Part shown: positions 23,575 through 36,055 of the stretch, piece after piece | Layout of the letters: every line of letters starts with the position of its first letter | Position numbering within the stretch: position 1 is the stretch's first letter | Source: Acytostelium subglobosum LB1 | Lineage: Eukaryota; Evosea; Eumycetozoa; Acytosteliales; Acytosteliaceae | Length of the DNA: 64,000 nucleotides | Assembly (NCBI RefSeq): GCF_000787575.1 | Contig: NW_012236529.1 | Span: forward strand, 1,302,001-1,366,000 | Direction: 5' to 3' | Position numbers and translations under genes: made by a program | Notes under the pieces: model-generated | Databases searched by the model: none | What the model was told of the DNA's origin: nothing | The model's input: only the letters and a program-made list of their open reading frames with translations

Positions 23575-25462
23575 ATGAGCAGCAAGAAAGATAAGAAAAA
23601 GTCATCGTCGTCGTCCAAACATAAGAGGACATCTTCCAATAGTTCTCAGGCATCAGATATTGAAGCCTCGGATCAAAGCGATAATGAGACATTGCAAAAG
23701 AAATTCAAGATGGACATCAACAACGAACAGGCATTGGTCACGATGAAGTGTTCACACAAGTCCCGCAAGGGAAAGCTGCGCATGACCGAGCAACACCTGT
23801 TCTTCCTGGCCAACGTCCAGCTGGGCCTCACCAAAAAGAAGACGATCGCCTTCAGTCAGCTGCTGGACATGGAGTTTGATCGCAATGGTGTAAAGTTCAC
23901 ATTGCGCGAGGGCAAGTCGCAGACGTTTGTATTTGCCGACAATGAGGTGGCAGCCAATCTGATCGAAGGCCAGTGGCGCCAGAGCGGCTACAGTCGTGGT
24001 GCCGTGCGAGTGGACCTGCTGACCAACAGTCTCGAGGACAATGTGGCGCCTGGCGGCTCGCGCAGTCGCAGCAACAGCACAAGTAGCGTGGGCAGCAATC
24101 GCTCCAGTGGCAACTTTGACAAGGAATCGCGCCAGCTTAACCAGTCACTCACACTGGAGGGTCGCATCAGTGATACCTATGGCAATGATACGGAGCGTGT
24201 CACTCAATCACTTCGTCGCCACTTTGATAATGTGCCACGCGAGGAGACTGTCGTGCGCGAATATCAATGCGGTCTCAAAGGCGCACTAATGACCAGTCAT
24301 GGCAAGCTATACATCACTCAAAGATACCTATACTTCTTTGGAGGATTTGGTGCCACTCAACAAAAGGTAAGCCTCAGGCGACCATCCAACTTCAATGTCC
24401 ATATATATACTTGGAATGATTCCGATCACATGATCACTGACAACTTTCCACCTCATCCTGGAACCATTCCGCCAACCAATCAAACATAGTTCCACTTCAG
24501 ACTACTTGAGATCATGGATATTTGCATCCCAGAGAAGAGCAAGAAGTCAATACTTCTCTCAAATAGAACCGATACAGTAAGTAGCCATTTTGGTAGTTGT
24601 CGCGCACGTGACCATCACTCACTCACTCAATCAATCAAAGTACATCTTTACTGGATTTAAGGATAAACGACAGAATGTGATCAAAGCATTGAATGATTAT
24701 ATGTATGACGCCAAGATGGTTGCTGAAAACATGGTGATCACACTGGAATCATCACAATCAAAGTCAACTGGACAGTCAAAGGCACTTAACAATGTCGAGT
24801 TCATCAACAAGTCACAAGAGACAATACAAGAGTTGATCAACAGTACATTGAATCCACTGGCAGCCTCAAACTCATCGGCATCCTCCCAGACCTCAACATC
24901 ATCCACACAGCAACAACCACAACAACAACATCCTCTATCCGCGTCACAATCATCATCATTGAGCAACTCCCAGACGAATCCTGCTCAAACATCATCATCA
25001 TCACTTTCAAACTCACAGACTACCAACTCCCCCGTCACATCCACGGCGGCGGCAACCCAATCCTCCACATCAACAACACAGACTACGACCGCGCCACCAA
25101 GTGAGCCGGCAGCGGAAACAGGAACAAAGCCAGCCAAGGCCAGTAATTGGATACGTTACAAGTCCAAGTCACCAAAGGATGGCGCAACACCAACAACAAA
25201 GACACAACAACAATGGACACCTGGAACAACGTCACCCAAGTCGGGCAGCGTATCAGGATCAGAGGTGTCTTCGCCCAGGGCGTCGACTTCCACGGCACCC
25301 CAACAGCCCACAAGCACTTACAACTCGCCACCAGTGACTACACCAGCAATCATGTCGGCCAAGGCCAACGAGGTCAAGATGCAATCACTAGATGTGGCAC
25401 CCAATCCCTCCACTCCCCTCTTTATCAAGCAGCAAAGGAAGCGAAGATGTTTCTGCTTCTAA
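23575..25462 (+). CDS. Double GRAM-domain protein with basic Cys-containing C-terminus
   Basis: Three exons: join(23575..24366,24490..24576,24641..25462), 566 residues. After a Lys/Ser-rich N-terminus, residues about 45-145 form a first GRAM/PH-like domain (CSHKSRKGKLRMTEQHLFFL...). A second GRAM domain (about 215-320) has the family hallmark CGLKGALMTSHGKLYITQRYLYFFGG and continues through exons 2 and 3 (IPEKSKKSILLSNRTDT-YIFTGF). GRAM domains bind membrane lipids. Residues about 340-545 are a Ser/Thr/Gln/Pro-rich linker. The protein ends KQQRKRRCFCF: a polybasic patch followed by a four-residue CxCx end, which resembles prenylated or palmitoylated membrane anchors, though the residues are not the usual aliphatic ones. 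No VASt domain was seen. Confidence 0.88.
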
Positions 25463-25757
25463 CCTTGTGCGCGAGCGCGCGCACGCGGGCATGGATATGG
25501 CATGGACAATGACGCGTCCACCAAACCCAATCAAATCATGTATATAATGTCGGCTGGCCAGACGGCCAACTAGACTCCAATGAAGAAGTAGTTGTAGTAG
25601 CAATCAATCACTTGTGTATTGTTTATGTGTATAGGTGTCGCGCCCCTTCTCGTTATTATCTATAAAGAAGGAGTCATTGGGAGAGGGCGTGTGGTGGGGA
25701 GGAGGTGGACGGCCATGGGGATGGCGGACGGAAGGACGAACCGGCGGACTTGGACAC
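25463..25757. other. Convergent 3' intergenic region
   Basis: 295 bases between the GRAM and RNB genes. Contains a GC-rich run (GTGCGCGAGCGCGCGCACGC at 25467-25486) and a G-rich stretch around 25685-25740. No gene seen. Confidence 0.5.
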
Positions 25758-28700
25758 CTACATGGGGAACAGCGGGTGCTTGGACACGCGCACCTTGGGT
25801 ATGAGCGTGTTGCGGAAAAGCACGAACGGTTCGACCGAGAGGAAGACCTCTAGCTGGCTGGCGACCTGCAGGTCATGGTCGCCCTCGTCCAGTGAGTCGA
25901 ACTCGTTCTTGTCGCAGCTGATCTCCATGTTGAAGTCCACCAGATAGATGATCAAATGTTTGGAGGGGATGGCCAGGATGACGGCGGGAGTCGTGATCGG
26001 GCCGTGCTCCCACAGGTAGAGCGCCAGATACAGGGAGCTGAGCTTCTCGGAGATCTTGCGCTTCCACGAGATCTCGTTGTAGCGCTGGCACAGCGTGCTG
26101 AGCTGGGGGCCGATTGGCAGCGACTCCTTGAAGCGCGCCAGCGCCGCTGGGTCCTGCCAGTAGGGCTTGATCGTCAGGTCGGAGGTCCACTTTACCTCCT
26201 TGTCCAGTTGGAGTGAGAGCACTCGGTGAATGTTGACGTCCATGTATCGACGTATCGGTGCAGTGAAGTGTGTATATTGTGCATGGTCTTCGTTGGACGC
26301 CATTGATGATGTTGATGTTGATGTAGTTGAGGAGTTGTTGTTGTTGTTATAGCTGCCTTGTTGTTGTTGTAGCTTGTCCAACACGGTTATGTATCGGGTG
26401 GGATCCATCAGATGGATGGTTAGACGGCGAAGTGCCTGCATCTGCTCATAAGAGAGTAGCTTGATGCACTTCTCGACCTTTTGTTTGATGACGCGCCAAT
26501 CATCGCTGGGCGCGATCGATACCTCGTTGGTGAACTGATGAATAAAGATGTTAATGCGATCAAAGAATCGCTTGCGATTGTCCAGCTGTGAGGGTGTGAT
26601 GTGCAGCGCGGCAAGTTCGTTAGACTCGGCCGTCTTCTGGGCCAGCGAGCATGGCGCATAGATGATGCCAAACTCTGTGTTGTTCTTTAGCAGCGAGATG
26701 GCCGCAACATTGTTGGCCAAATGCATGTATTCCTGAACGAGGACGTGGCTCTCTAGCTTTGGCAGCAGGTCGACGCGGAAGGGTGTGCCATCGACTGCCA
26801 ACTCATATTGGATGTTGAGGCCAATGTCAAAGATCTCGCCTCTGTCACGTCGGATGTTGTTGAGCAGCGAGCTGACCAGGTACAGGCCCCAGATCGACTT
26901 GCTCACACGCTCCTCCAGAGACTTGCTGCAACAGTTGACAAAGTCCACTCTTTCTTTGCAGACATGGTCGAGATGGATGCGGTCAAGTATCTCTTCCAGA
27001 CTCTTGCTCGAATCCTTGATGTTCATCTCACTTGCTTGATTGTTCTGATAGTTGTCAATGCATGCGTGCTGTTGCTTGTAGCGATTGATGGTCTTTTGTG
27101 CCTTCTCATAGGAGAGATGGCCCAGCGTACGCAGGAAGCTCTTGGCGAATGTGTAGGCGATCACCTTGCCGTCTGAGCGAATCTTGACGAGCAGGGAGAA
27201 GCAGAAACGCTTCTGGAACAGTCGCAGACTGCACGTGTTGGACGACAAGTTCTTGGGCAGCATAGGGATGACCGAGCCCACGAGGTATATGGCGTTGAGA
27301 CGGAACTCAGCCTCCAAGTCCAGCTTGGAGCTCTTGTCGAGGAAGTGAGACACGTCGCTGATGTGGATGCCCACCTCAAACACGCTCTTGCCCTCGTGCT
27401 TCTCATCTAGCACTCGGAAAGACAGCGCGTCGTCCAGGTCAGTAGACGAGGGTGGGTCGATCGTGATTGGACAGAGATGCGTGAGGTCGATTCGCTGCGC
27501 TTCTTCCTCCTCTGAGGGGATCCAGTCATCGTGCATGTCGCTCAGCTCTTGTGGGAAATGCTCCGAGTGGAACACTTGGTGATTGAGCAGGATGCAGCGA
27601 GTGATGGTCATGGCGTCGAGGGGAGAGCCCGAGAAGAACTGGATGTTGCCAATGGCGTAGGAGTTGTCCTCGGAGAAGTCGGTCAGGATCAGCATGGATA
27701 AGCGACCACACCGTTCGCGCATGTGGGACACACTCATGTTGGTGATGAGGTGTAGTAGTGGCGTGGACTTCTCGTAGCACCAGAAGTAGTAGACGTGTGG
27801 ATGGTCGGGGTTGTGATGGTGGTCGCCATTCATTGATCCCAATCCATTGTTGTTGCCGTTGTGGTTGCTGATGTTGTTGTTTAGCGAGCCATCGTGTGAG
27901 GAGTGGTGTGTCTTGGCGTGCGAGGGCGCAGGGATGTTCATCTTGTCCTCATGGTCCCTGATGAAGCCCGTGACTAGCGTCGCCTTGGTCTGTGGCGCGT
28001 TGAGCAGGTTTGACTGAGAGAACAGCGCAGGGAACTTCTTAAAGTTGAATGTCGAGATGCGCTGCAGCGTGCTGAGAGAGTTGGCTGGGTATATTAGGAT
28101 CTGGTCATCGCGGAGGCCGTCCAGTATGTTAAAGTACTCGGCCTGATGCGAGTGATTGGCGTGGTGATGGTGGTGTTTGCCACCAGCGGGCGACACTGGC
28201 GACATGCCAATGGGACCGTGGTGATAGTGTTGATGTTGGTTGAGTGCCATTCCCCTGGGCATCGCGTAGTCGTCCGACGACAAGTACATCGGCTCCATTG
28301 GGATCGATCCATTGAGATTGAGTGATGACTGCACAACCGCATCGTTTACGCCTTGATAGAGGATGGGCATAGAGGTGGCCAGAGGAGAGATGGTTGGCGT
28401 CTGTGCCTGGTAGTATTGGATTGGGTCGTAGTAGCTCTGTTGAGGGTTGTGATACAGGCTGGCGGGGATGTAAGATGATGCAGTGGTTGGGTCGATGTAG
28501 GCTGCAGTGTGTTGAGGTGCCGCAGCAATGTAAACTTGTTGTTGTTGCTGCTGCTGTTGCTGCTGCTGTTGTTGTTGTTGCAGTTGTTGAGCTATCGGTT
28601 GACCTTGGATTGGTTGTTGCGCTGCAAACAAAGGGAAAGGGTCTGGAGTCGTAGTCCTTATCACAGTCTTATACTCGCCATTGAATAGCAACTTGACACA

Positions 28701-29705
28701 AGGTTGGCCGCCATTCTACATCCATTCAAAGTTTGTTTGATTAGTGATTAGTTGATGCGCTCACTCATACATTCCAGTGTCCGTCCAACTTACATCAATC
28801 TTACGCTTGCCTAGGACGTTGTAGAAGACCTCTTTGGCATGCTCGGGCGAGTTGAATAGCACGTAGAGCTGGTTGGGCTTGGCAGACTGGCGGAACTCAA
28901 AGGGACGCGAGGTGTTGAGGAAGTTGATCAGGTGCATCTCTTGCATATCGGGCACAATGTTGTGGATAAAGAGTGATCGGGACGTCCACTCGGTGTTGTC
29001 CACATATGCCTCTTTCTTAATGATGCTGTCACCTGATGTGTTGCATGATGATGATGCCGTCGTGCCAGGATGATCAATCATTGTTGCTGATGTAATTGGT
29101 GAGGATGCTGATGATGTTGATGGAGTTGTTGGGGTGGCCGTGACCACGCCATTAGTCGCCTTCTTCTTTCCCTTGCCACCACCGCCACCGCCGCCACCGC
29201 CTGGGGATGACAGACCAAGCTGTAGTCTGCTGGCGGCCTGAGGTGGTGGGGTCGATGCCAGAGGTATTGTAGTCGTCGTCATTGTTGTCGATATCAATGT
29301 GGTTGTGGTCGTCGGATGAAGAGGCTGTATCGACTGTGAGAGCGAAGCAGACTGCTTTACATGTCCATGATGTGGCTTGGGTGAAGCGTGCAATGAACCT
29401 GTTGGTATGTATATATTATTATCCATTGCCGATGCTGGCTTAATGCTACCTATTCTATGTCCACCACTTCCAGCGCCTCCACCTCCTCCACCTCCAAGTG
29501 GAGGTCCATTGTTGTTGTTGTTGATATTGTTATTATTATTATTATTGTTATACTTCTTGTGATTGTTTAGGTTGTTGCTGCCGCCGCTGCCTCCACCGCC
29601 ACCGCCACTTGGTTTGTATTGTTTGCCTGGTGCAACATATGGTTGTTGTTGTTTAGGGGATGAGTATGAATGACCACTTGGTGATGATGATGATGGTCCA
29701 TTCAT
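25758..29705 (-). CDS. RNB-domain 3'-5' exoribonuclease (RNase II/Dis3-like) with RRM-like N-terminus
   Basis: Two exons: complement(join(25758..28715,28794..29705)), 1,289 residues. The N-terminal 230 residues are Ser/Gly/Asn-rich. Residues about 240-325, crossing the intron, form an RRM-like fold (RSLFIHNIVPDMQEMHLINFL...LYVLFNSPEHAKEVF). A Gln/His-rich linker follows. The RNB catalytic domain begins near residue 715 with ITIDPPSSTDLDDALSF, which keeps the aspartates that bind Mg2+ in active enzymes, unlike inactive SSD1-type members. It continues with HISDVSHFLDKSS, LFQKRFCFSLLV, QEYMHLANNVAA and HFTAPIRRYMDVNIHR. It lacks the PIN domain of Dis3 itself, so it is closer to Dis3L2-type or plant/protist RNB proteins (inference). 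Likely cytoplasmic RNA decay. The low-complexity insert between PTRYITVLDKL and DHAQYTHFTAP is unusual. Confidence 0.88.
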
Positions 29706-30730
29706 TGTACAATTGATTGATTGATTAATTGGTTAATTGATTGATTGTTGGTTTGGTTTGATTGGTTTGTTGTCTGTTTTGTTTTGATTTATGTGATGGA
29801 TGATCAGGTGACGTCACTTATCGATTAGTTGGTGTCTGTGAGTGAGCGAGTGAGGTGAATGAATGAATTAATGAATGCGCAATATAATGCGCTGGTGAGG
29901 TGTGATGATGTGACTGTTTGTTTCAATATATCTTATGTATTGATCATGTACATGTGTGATGAATAAGTAACTAATTAAGTATAATATATATATCTAAGTA
30001 TATATAAATAAATGTGGTAATTATTAAGTCAAATTGTTGTGGTCAAATGAATGAATGATTGAAAGTCAAGTGAGAATGAGTGAGTGAATCGTGAACGTGC
30101 CTGGGCTTACAATCGCAACAAACAAACAATAACAACACAGTGTTGTTGTCTTTACTTTAGTAACTGTGATAGGATGTGCGAGGATAAAGGAGGAGGAGTA
30201 AGACAAGTCCAAAACAGTTCAAAGATGTGGGGGAATGTTGGACAATGTAGGTGAACAACATGAAAAAAAGTGTACATTGGACGAGGTTAGGGCATTTGAC
30301 ATCCCTCGAGTCAAGTCGAAACTCAATATGACCCCAAACTTAGAGTGTGGTTGAATGTGTGATTGCGAGCGAAAAGAGACCAAGTCCAAAGATGTATTTT
30401 AAATTAAAATGGTCGTCTCAAGGTGGGTCATCAAGGTAGATGATATCAATTTCCCTGGGTCCATCCATCTAGCCATGAACAATCACATCAACAACAAATA
30501 CTCTATAACCTATATCGGGTATAAGATCAATGTTCAATGATACTATCAATTCCATTTCTGTTACCCTTTCAGTTGGGTCGAATCCCCAGGGTAAGAGTTG
30601 GTTGGTTGGTTGAATAGATACATATATAACCTCTAGATTAGTCTTACAATATTGTGAGTGATGACGACGGTGTGATGATGAAATCAAAGTGATTGAGTGA
30701 GTATTGATTCCTTTGATTGAATAATTGTTT
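29706..30730. promoter_or_regulatory. Upstream region of RNB gene, no gene seen
   Basis: About 1 kb of AT-rich sequence with GATT repeats next to the RNB start, then unique sequence up to the edge of the duplicated module near 30731. Open frames here are short and unsupported. Confidence 0.4.
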
Positions 30731-31249
30731 TCCAAACAAGTGAAGTTCAATATTTGGGTGAGTGTGAAATTTGAATTTGAAATTAGCTCCCATTCTCATC
30801 GAAATAACGGTTGAGTTCAAAATGGTGGTTGGTTAGATGTGGTCCACATGTCACTCACTACTCATCTCATTGGCATTGTACTCACTCTCTCCTACTTGTA
30901 CATATACACATATACATATACATATACATACTTATGCTTATACATACATACTAATACATCAATAATAAACAACACATTGACATGTATCACTCACCACGTT
31001 GTTCTGCCTTGTTGTCTCACTACTGCTGATGAGTTACTAATGAGTTTGAGTTATGAAATCAATCAATGAGTGAGTACTAATTTACTTCTAATTGCACCAC
31101 CATCTGCTGCTTACTTACACTATCCTCTTCTTCTCTGCTTCTCTTCTCTCTTCTCTTCTGCCTTCTCCTTGACCTTGTGCCTTGAAGCCCGCTGTGTGTG
31201 GTCCTTGTCCTAGTCCTTGATCACCACCTTTGTCTCCGTCACGTCCGCC

Positions 31250-32230
31250 TTGCTGCCACGTTGTAATGAACCTCTGTCACCCACTAGGCAGACCGCCGCT
31301 ATGCTGCCACTTTGACCACAGGCCAGAACCCTTGTCTCCATCTGGACTGTTGCCATGTGCCCTGAGTGACCATAGCCCTGAACCTCTGTCCAACTAGCCA
31401 GACGATGTTGCCAGCCATGTTGACCATAGCCCAGAAGCTCTCTCCAGCTAGACAGACTCCCGCCATCTGTGACTCCGCCATGATGCCCTTAGTGACCACA
31501 GCCCCGAACCTCTGTCTCAAACTAGATAGACGTCCACCGTGCTGCCATGTTCAAGTTGTCCACAGCCATGAACCTCTGTCCCATCTTGATAGACTGCCGC
31601 CGTGCTAGCCATGACCCTGTCTCCATGTTGACTGACGGTCGCCGTGTTGCCAGCCAAGTTGACCACGGCCATGTTGACCACAGCCATGAACCTCTGTCCC
31701 CAACTAGACAGACGTCCGCCGTGCTGTCACAGCCATGTTGACCACAGCCCAGAACCTCTGTCTCCAACTAGAATGAGGTCGCCATGTGAGCTAAGTGACC
31801 ACAGCCCCGAACCTCTGTCTCAAACTTGACTGGCTGACGCAGTGCTGCCACGTTCCTCTGTCTCCATCACTACAGAAGTCGGCCATGTTGCCAGCCTCTG
31901 TCTCCAACTAGACAGACTACCGTGCGCTGATGTGCCATGCTCCAAGAACCTTTGTCTCCAACTATCCGCCATGTTGACAGCCGCCATGCTGACCACCTCC
32001 ATGCTGCCAAGATGGCCACCGTCGACAACCTCTGACTCCAACCAGACAGACCGCCACGCTGACAAGTGCGCCGCCATCCTGCCATCATGCTGTCCATCTC
32101 GAGTTGACCACAGTCCAGAACCTCTGTCTCCAACTAGACAGACTGTCACAGCCAACCGCGCCGACATGCTGCCATCTGACCAAAGCCTCTGTCTCCAACA
32201 AGACAGACCGCAGACATCCTGCCAAGTTGA
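31250..32230. repeat. C-rich minisatellite, copy 1
   Basis: About 16 degenerate units of roughly 55-65 bases. Consensus words on the plus strand are CCTCTGTCTCCAACTAGACA, GACTGCCGCCATGCTGCC and AAGTTGACCACAGCCCAGAA. It is much more GC-rich than its surroundings and strand-asymmetric. No frame stays open through the array, so it is probably noncoding. It lies 3' of the unrecognised gene at 32986-34023. Confidence 0.85.
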
Positions 32231-32248
32231 CGAGTGTATCCAACTGGA

Positions 32249-32812
32249 ATGATCATAATCAAGCATTAATAAACGATGAAGACAGGAAGGAGTTGTACAA
32301 GTGTGACTTGGAAGGAGAATAACAACAATTGGAGAAGTACAACTCAATGATGTCGCCTGGGCACGGTTGCTGCCCAACGGCTTTAAAAAAAATAAAGGCA
32401 GCACTTGTGACAATGAGAAGAAACTCTCAAAGTCAACAAAGTTGCTGCCATACCTGTCTCGACGTGCCCAAAGTCTAATAGCGACAGGTGTAGTCCCCAG
32501 GCCGTGCCCACCCCTCTTACATGATGGGCCCACCCGTCCCTCTTGCATGACAGGCCGACCCATCCCTCTTGCATGATGGGCCACGGCCACCTCCTTGCGG
32601 AGATGGCCAAATGGTGATGGGAGGAAAATGTTAGTAGTATACGGTCCTGGAAAGGTCCACCTCGGCTTGGCCTGGCTTGGCTCGGCGGCATGGCACTCGG
32701 TCTGGCACGGCACTGGCACGGCACTGGATGACTTGGAGGGAATAGACCTCGCAACGACAGGTCATCGTGTGAATGAATCACAACGTCTCCACTGTGTCAT
32801 CTGGGTTCGGGT
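32249..32812. repeat. Near-identical noncoding block, copy 1
   Basis: Aligned by eye with 37713-38276, it shows only about five differences in 560 bases, far fewer than the neighbouring sequence. It contains three 26-base units (CCCTCTTGCATGATGGGCCC type) at 32512-32582 and a run of GGCTTGG/GGCACGG words around 32660-32725. It ends about 170 bases beyond the stop of the unrecognised gene, so it could be 3' UTR or a separate noncoding element. Confidence 0.8.
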
Positions 32813-32985
32813 GATGGATGTAGGACCACTGATTGGTGTGTTGGTAACTCGACTTTGATGTTGATAATATTGGTTGTTGATGTTGATGTTGGTGGTTGAT
32901 TGGTTTCAATCGCCAGCCGAGAGATATTTGGGTTTTACCCATCACTCATCTGCTTGATCGACGGCAAGATATATAGATGTGATAA

Positions 32986-34023
32986 CTATTTGAAAAGGAG
33001 AGGGACCGGAGGAGAGAAGACTGGCTCATCCACCTCATAATCTGGTGATGGTGGGTATTGGTATCTGAGTTGTTGGTGGTGGCCAATGTCTGCTTGGGTG
33101 ACTGGATGACTGGATTGTAATGTTGGATATAGTTGGTCTCCAGGTCTCGGTCCGAGGTCGGAAGGTTGTTGATTGATTTCATTGTCTTGGATGAAAAGGA
33201 CATGGACGAGGATGGTTAGTACTTGGTTTTACAGCAGACAGGCAGACATCACTCAATCAATGAATCAATGAGTTCATTTGATTTAAACATACGATTTGGT
33301 CCCATTTGATTTGGGGTGGATACTGGTTGCCTTCTGGGGTAGACAGGCAACGATCGTAATATCCTGAGACAGATACAGTGAATGAGTTGGACATTACTAT
33401 TCTCCTGGTTGAGAGGAGCGTATGGGACAGTATTCGCAATGACAAATGCGACATCAAGAGGAACCCTGCGTGAGAACCAGACTCCATCTTGATCCTTTCC
33501 AAATAAAATCTTTGGTCGCCTGTTGTCGAACAGTGGTCTGATTGGTTTGACATATGGGCGTATGAGAAGAGTCGCGCCAATGTCAATGAAGACCTTGAAC
33601 TTCCTGATGATCGTGCCTTTTTCGGTGGCCAGAAGCAAGGTCTTGGGAACTGTCGGGTCAAACAACAGTCTAAGGGGCTTGGCTGGTGGGTAGAGTGATT
33701 GAATATAATTAAATTGCATTGTAAGAATAATAATAAAGTCGAGTTGAAGAAGGCGTAGTAGTGTTGGAAAACACTGTTTAACGTGATATTCTTGTAGTGT
33801 AGATAATAGTTTGGCAAAAGCCGAAGTAGAGAGTCTATAAATAATAATAATATGATTGATTGATATTGATTGATTGATTGGTGAGAGAGAGTGAATGTTA
33901 GTATTATGAATTAAAATGATGATAGCATTTTAGTAACATTGTAATAATGTTATTTAAGTGTACATACATATAATAGTGTGATATGGTAATGAGTGATGTA
34001 AATGCCCACTTGTCCAAGGACAT
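32986..34023 (-). CDS. Unrecognised protein, paralogue A of the tandem pair
   Basis: Three exons: complement(join(32986..33185,33293..33834,33968..34023)), 265 residues. The model rests on agreement with paralogue B: both have the same exon number, phases (2 then 1), GTATGT first donor and TATAG acceptor, and open frames across the joins. The N-terminus MSLDKWAFTSLITISHYY is nearly identical in B. Three internal segments share a theme: FAKLLSTLQEYHVKQCFPTL, PAKPLRLLFDPTVPKTLLLA and YVKPIRPLFDNRRPKILFG, suggesting a repeat of about 40-50 residues. The C-terminus is Pro-rich (RYQYPPSPDYEVDEPVFSPP) and almost identical in B, whereas the middle is about 30% identical. No signal peptide or membrane helix is convincing. 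I do not recognise the family and assign no function. Confidence 0.7.
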
Positions 34024-34059
34024 TCACCGCAATGAGAGAGTCTGTGAGTGGGTGGATAG

Positions 34060-34107
34060 AGACACTCTCGCACACTCACACACACACACACACACTCACA
34101 CACACTT
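34060..34107. repeat. CA/CT-rich microsatellite upstream of paralogue A
   Basis: ACACACAC tracts interrupted by ACT, between the stop of an upstream exon (34142) and the ATG of paralogue A (34023, minus). A matching tract lies upstream of paralogue B at 39507-39557, so it is part of the duplicated module and sits in the presumed promoter or 5' UTR. Confidence 0.8.
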
Positions 34108-34141
34108 AAAGACACATTTTGAATTAAATATTTAAATATAT

Positions 34142-34352
34142 TTAATTAACAGATTGACCATTTAACAGTCCATTTGAATTTGTATCACTCAATACCATCT
34201 CAGTGTCATCTTCAATGAAGTTCACGTTGATGACCTTGATTGAGGCACGATCGTTCCAACTGGATACTCTGATGAATGAATGAGCCTTGTAGTGAGAGAC
34301 TGCTCTGATGTCCATTGTGATCTTGATGAGCTTGCATTTGATCGGTGGTGTT
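34142..34352 (-). CDS. 3'-terminal exon of a second unrecognised module gene (partial)
   Basis: Open frame ending in TAA at 34142-34144, beginning after an ACAG acceptor at 34353. It reads TPPIKCKLIKITMDIRAVSH, then YKAHSFIRVSSWNDR, then INVNFIEDDTEMVLSDTNSN. Its 3' part is conserved in the second module (VNYIDDDTEMVLNDTNSN, 39592-39700), which supports it being coding. A possible earlier exon lies at 34615..34682 (VGHIKVEHISSLSPVG), with a counterpart near 41035-41075 (NVEHIGTQYQVG). The start and remaining exons were not resolved. Function unknown. Confidence 0.45.
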
Positions 34353-36055
34353 CTGTCTGTTTGTCTGTCTCAATGTCTCTAACTGTCTGTCCGCCTGTTT
34401 ATGTATGTTTGATTAATCGATTGAATGAGGTCATAGCATCCAATATGGGCTGAGGATTGATGCTATGATCTATCTTGCTGGGACAGACTACTGATTGAAT
34501 GACTGACTGACAGGGTGGTTGTTGTATCAATGGTCAATGGTGATACATGTCGCTTGATTGGAGTTCGCCAGGTTTTGTCTTGATATGTTTGCCAGGCATG
34601 TAATCGATGTTGACCTAGAGTCTTGTTCATCAATCCCAACTGGCGATAGAGAACTAATGTGCTCGACCTTGATGTGACCGACCTGCCTGATTGACTGACT
34701 CACTGACTGACTAGCCATTCCAGCTCCTACACACCCTATTGGACAGGTTTGATCCAATGTTGTTAACGCGCTGCGTGAAACAATGTTGATGGACTGGTAC
34801 CTGCTCGCAAGATTGTCTCTCTCACTGGCGCCATGTTGACTAAATGTGTTTGCCTTTGTGATGCGATACATGGTGCCTTTCCCAATTGACGTCTAGCCAT
34901 TGTCCTCGCTATGTTGATGGACCAGTGCTGTCTAATCCTACAATGTTGCTCAGTCCTAAAGCTCTAAGGATTCATTGATGGTGAAGTGACTCGCGAGCTA
35001 CTAACGATCTATAAGTGCCACAGAGTGACCATATCATTCAAACGAAGATTGTCCACAGCGATTTTCCATTACCACGTTTGGACGTTGCTGTTCTTTGAGG
35101 ATGTAGCATCGTTCTTGCCCTTCAACTCTATTTGGTAAGTCTGCCGCGCGCCAGGTTAGTCCTAACTCAAACTCAATCAATTAATTGAATGAGTGAATGT
35201 ATACATACTCTTCGTTTCTCTGGACAGTCCCTTTGTTTGGTCTTGTCGTTGCATCTTTGTGAACTTTGAATTGAGGTCGGTGTAGCAATACTTGTCCACT
35301 TTGATCATTCTCTGAGTGTTGTCTTTTGGGACGTTGCTATAGAATCCCATGAAGGATTATGACTCGTGGTGAGGCGTCTATGCTGAAGTCAAGTGCTCCT
35401 GGAACCTTCGCATATAGGAAGGAAGGCCAGTCCAAGCAACGCCACCTAACCGATGGAGTTGGTACTGTTGATATAGCCAACCACTAGTGGTGAATCATGG
35501 CGACCAAGATGAACCCGCTATACGCAACTATGTTGAAGTGGTCGAGCCATCTGGTGATGTGGTCAATGCGTACATTTGAGGATGAATGTGCTGGATCTTG
35601 CTTGATGACTGAATTGTGGAAGATATCCTCGGTGATGGCACCTCACCATGCATGGATCTTAGTCGAGACTCGTGACAGAGAAAGATGATCAATTAATTGG
35701 TGATCCAGGCATTTGGGAGTGATACTTGGAAACCCAGATCTGGTCGGACCGACTGTCCTCAGCATCACAGACAGGACGTCTTTGTTAATAGCCACGGGTC
35801 CTGCATCAAGTAGCACACGTTAGATTGAAGCAGAGTTGACTTGATTGGATGAGGTGGTGTCCATGTCCAACTTGCCAATCTTGATTGATTGGTCGAGTCA
35901 TGACGAGACACGGACCATATTATATGTACTGATGGTTGTAATGAATGAATGAATGAAGTGTTGGACAATGATCATTGTATCCAACACTTCACAAATAAAT
36001 ATCTTGGGATTGTTCCCCCTTCAGAAGTGTTTTGGGTGACAAAAACACCTCTTGT
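34353..36055. other. Inter-module spacer with scattered module fragments
   Basis: Apart from the possible exon at 34615..34682, this region holds only short stretches related to the second module's spacer (39700-41100). One of them, around 35512-35560, encodes YVEVVEPSGDVVNAY on the plus strand; its relative around 40795-40850 (KYVEPSGDVVNAC) is on the minus strand. No intact gene was supported. Confidence 0.4.

Larger units (their letters stand above)
30731..34352. repeat. Duplicated module, copy 1
   Basis: This segment is repeated in the same orientation at about 36056-39700. Order in both: a leader (AACAAGTGAAGTTCAATAT, later GGTTGAGTTCAAAATGGTGG), a pyrimidine-rich stretch ending TTGACCTTGTGCCTTGAAGC, a C-rich minisatellite, a nearly identical noncoding block, an unrecognised three-exon gene on the minus strand, a CA repeat, and the last exon of a second gene. 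Weaker, rearranged homology continues to about 36000 versus 41100 (for example GTTGTTAACGC...GTGAAACAATG at 34760 and 40098). Confidence 0.85.

Noticed and set aside
30565-30600. tRNA-like GGGTCGAATCCCC sequence
   Set aside because: No acceptor stem, D arm or anticodon arm can be placed around it; A-box is absent.
31522-32252. Frames with repeated GDRGSGLWSTW / NLCLQLDR phrases
   Set aside because: These are translations of the minisatellite; they break at almost every few units and have no start or splice support.
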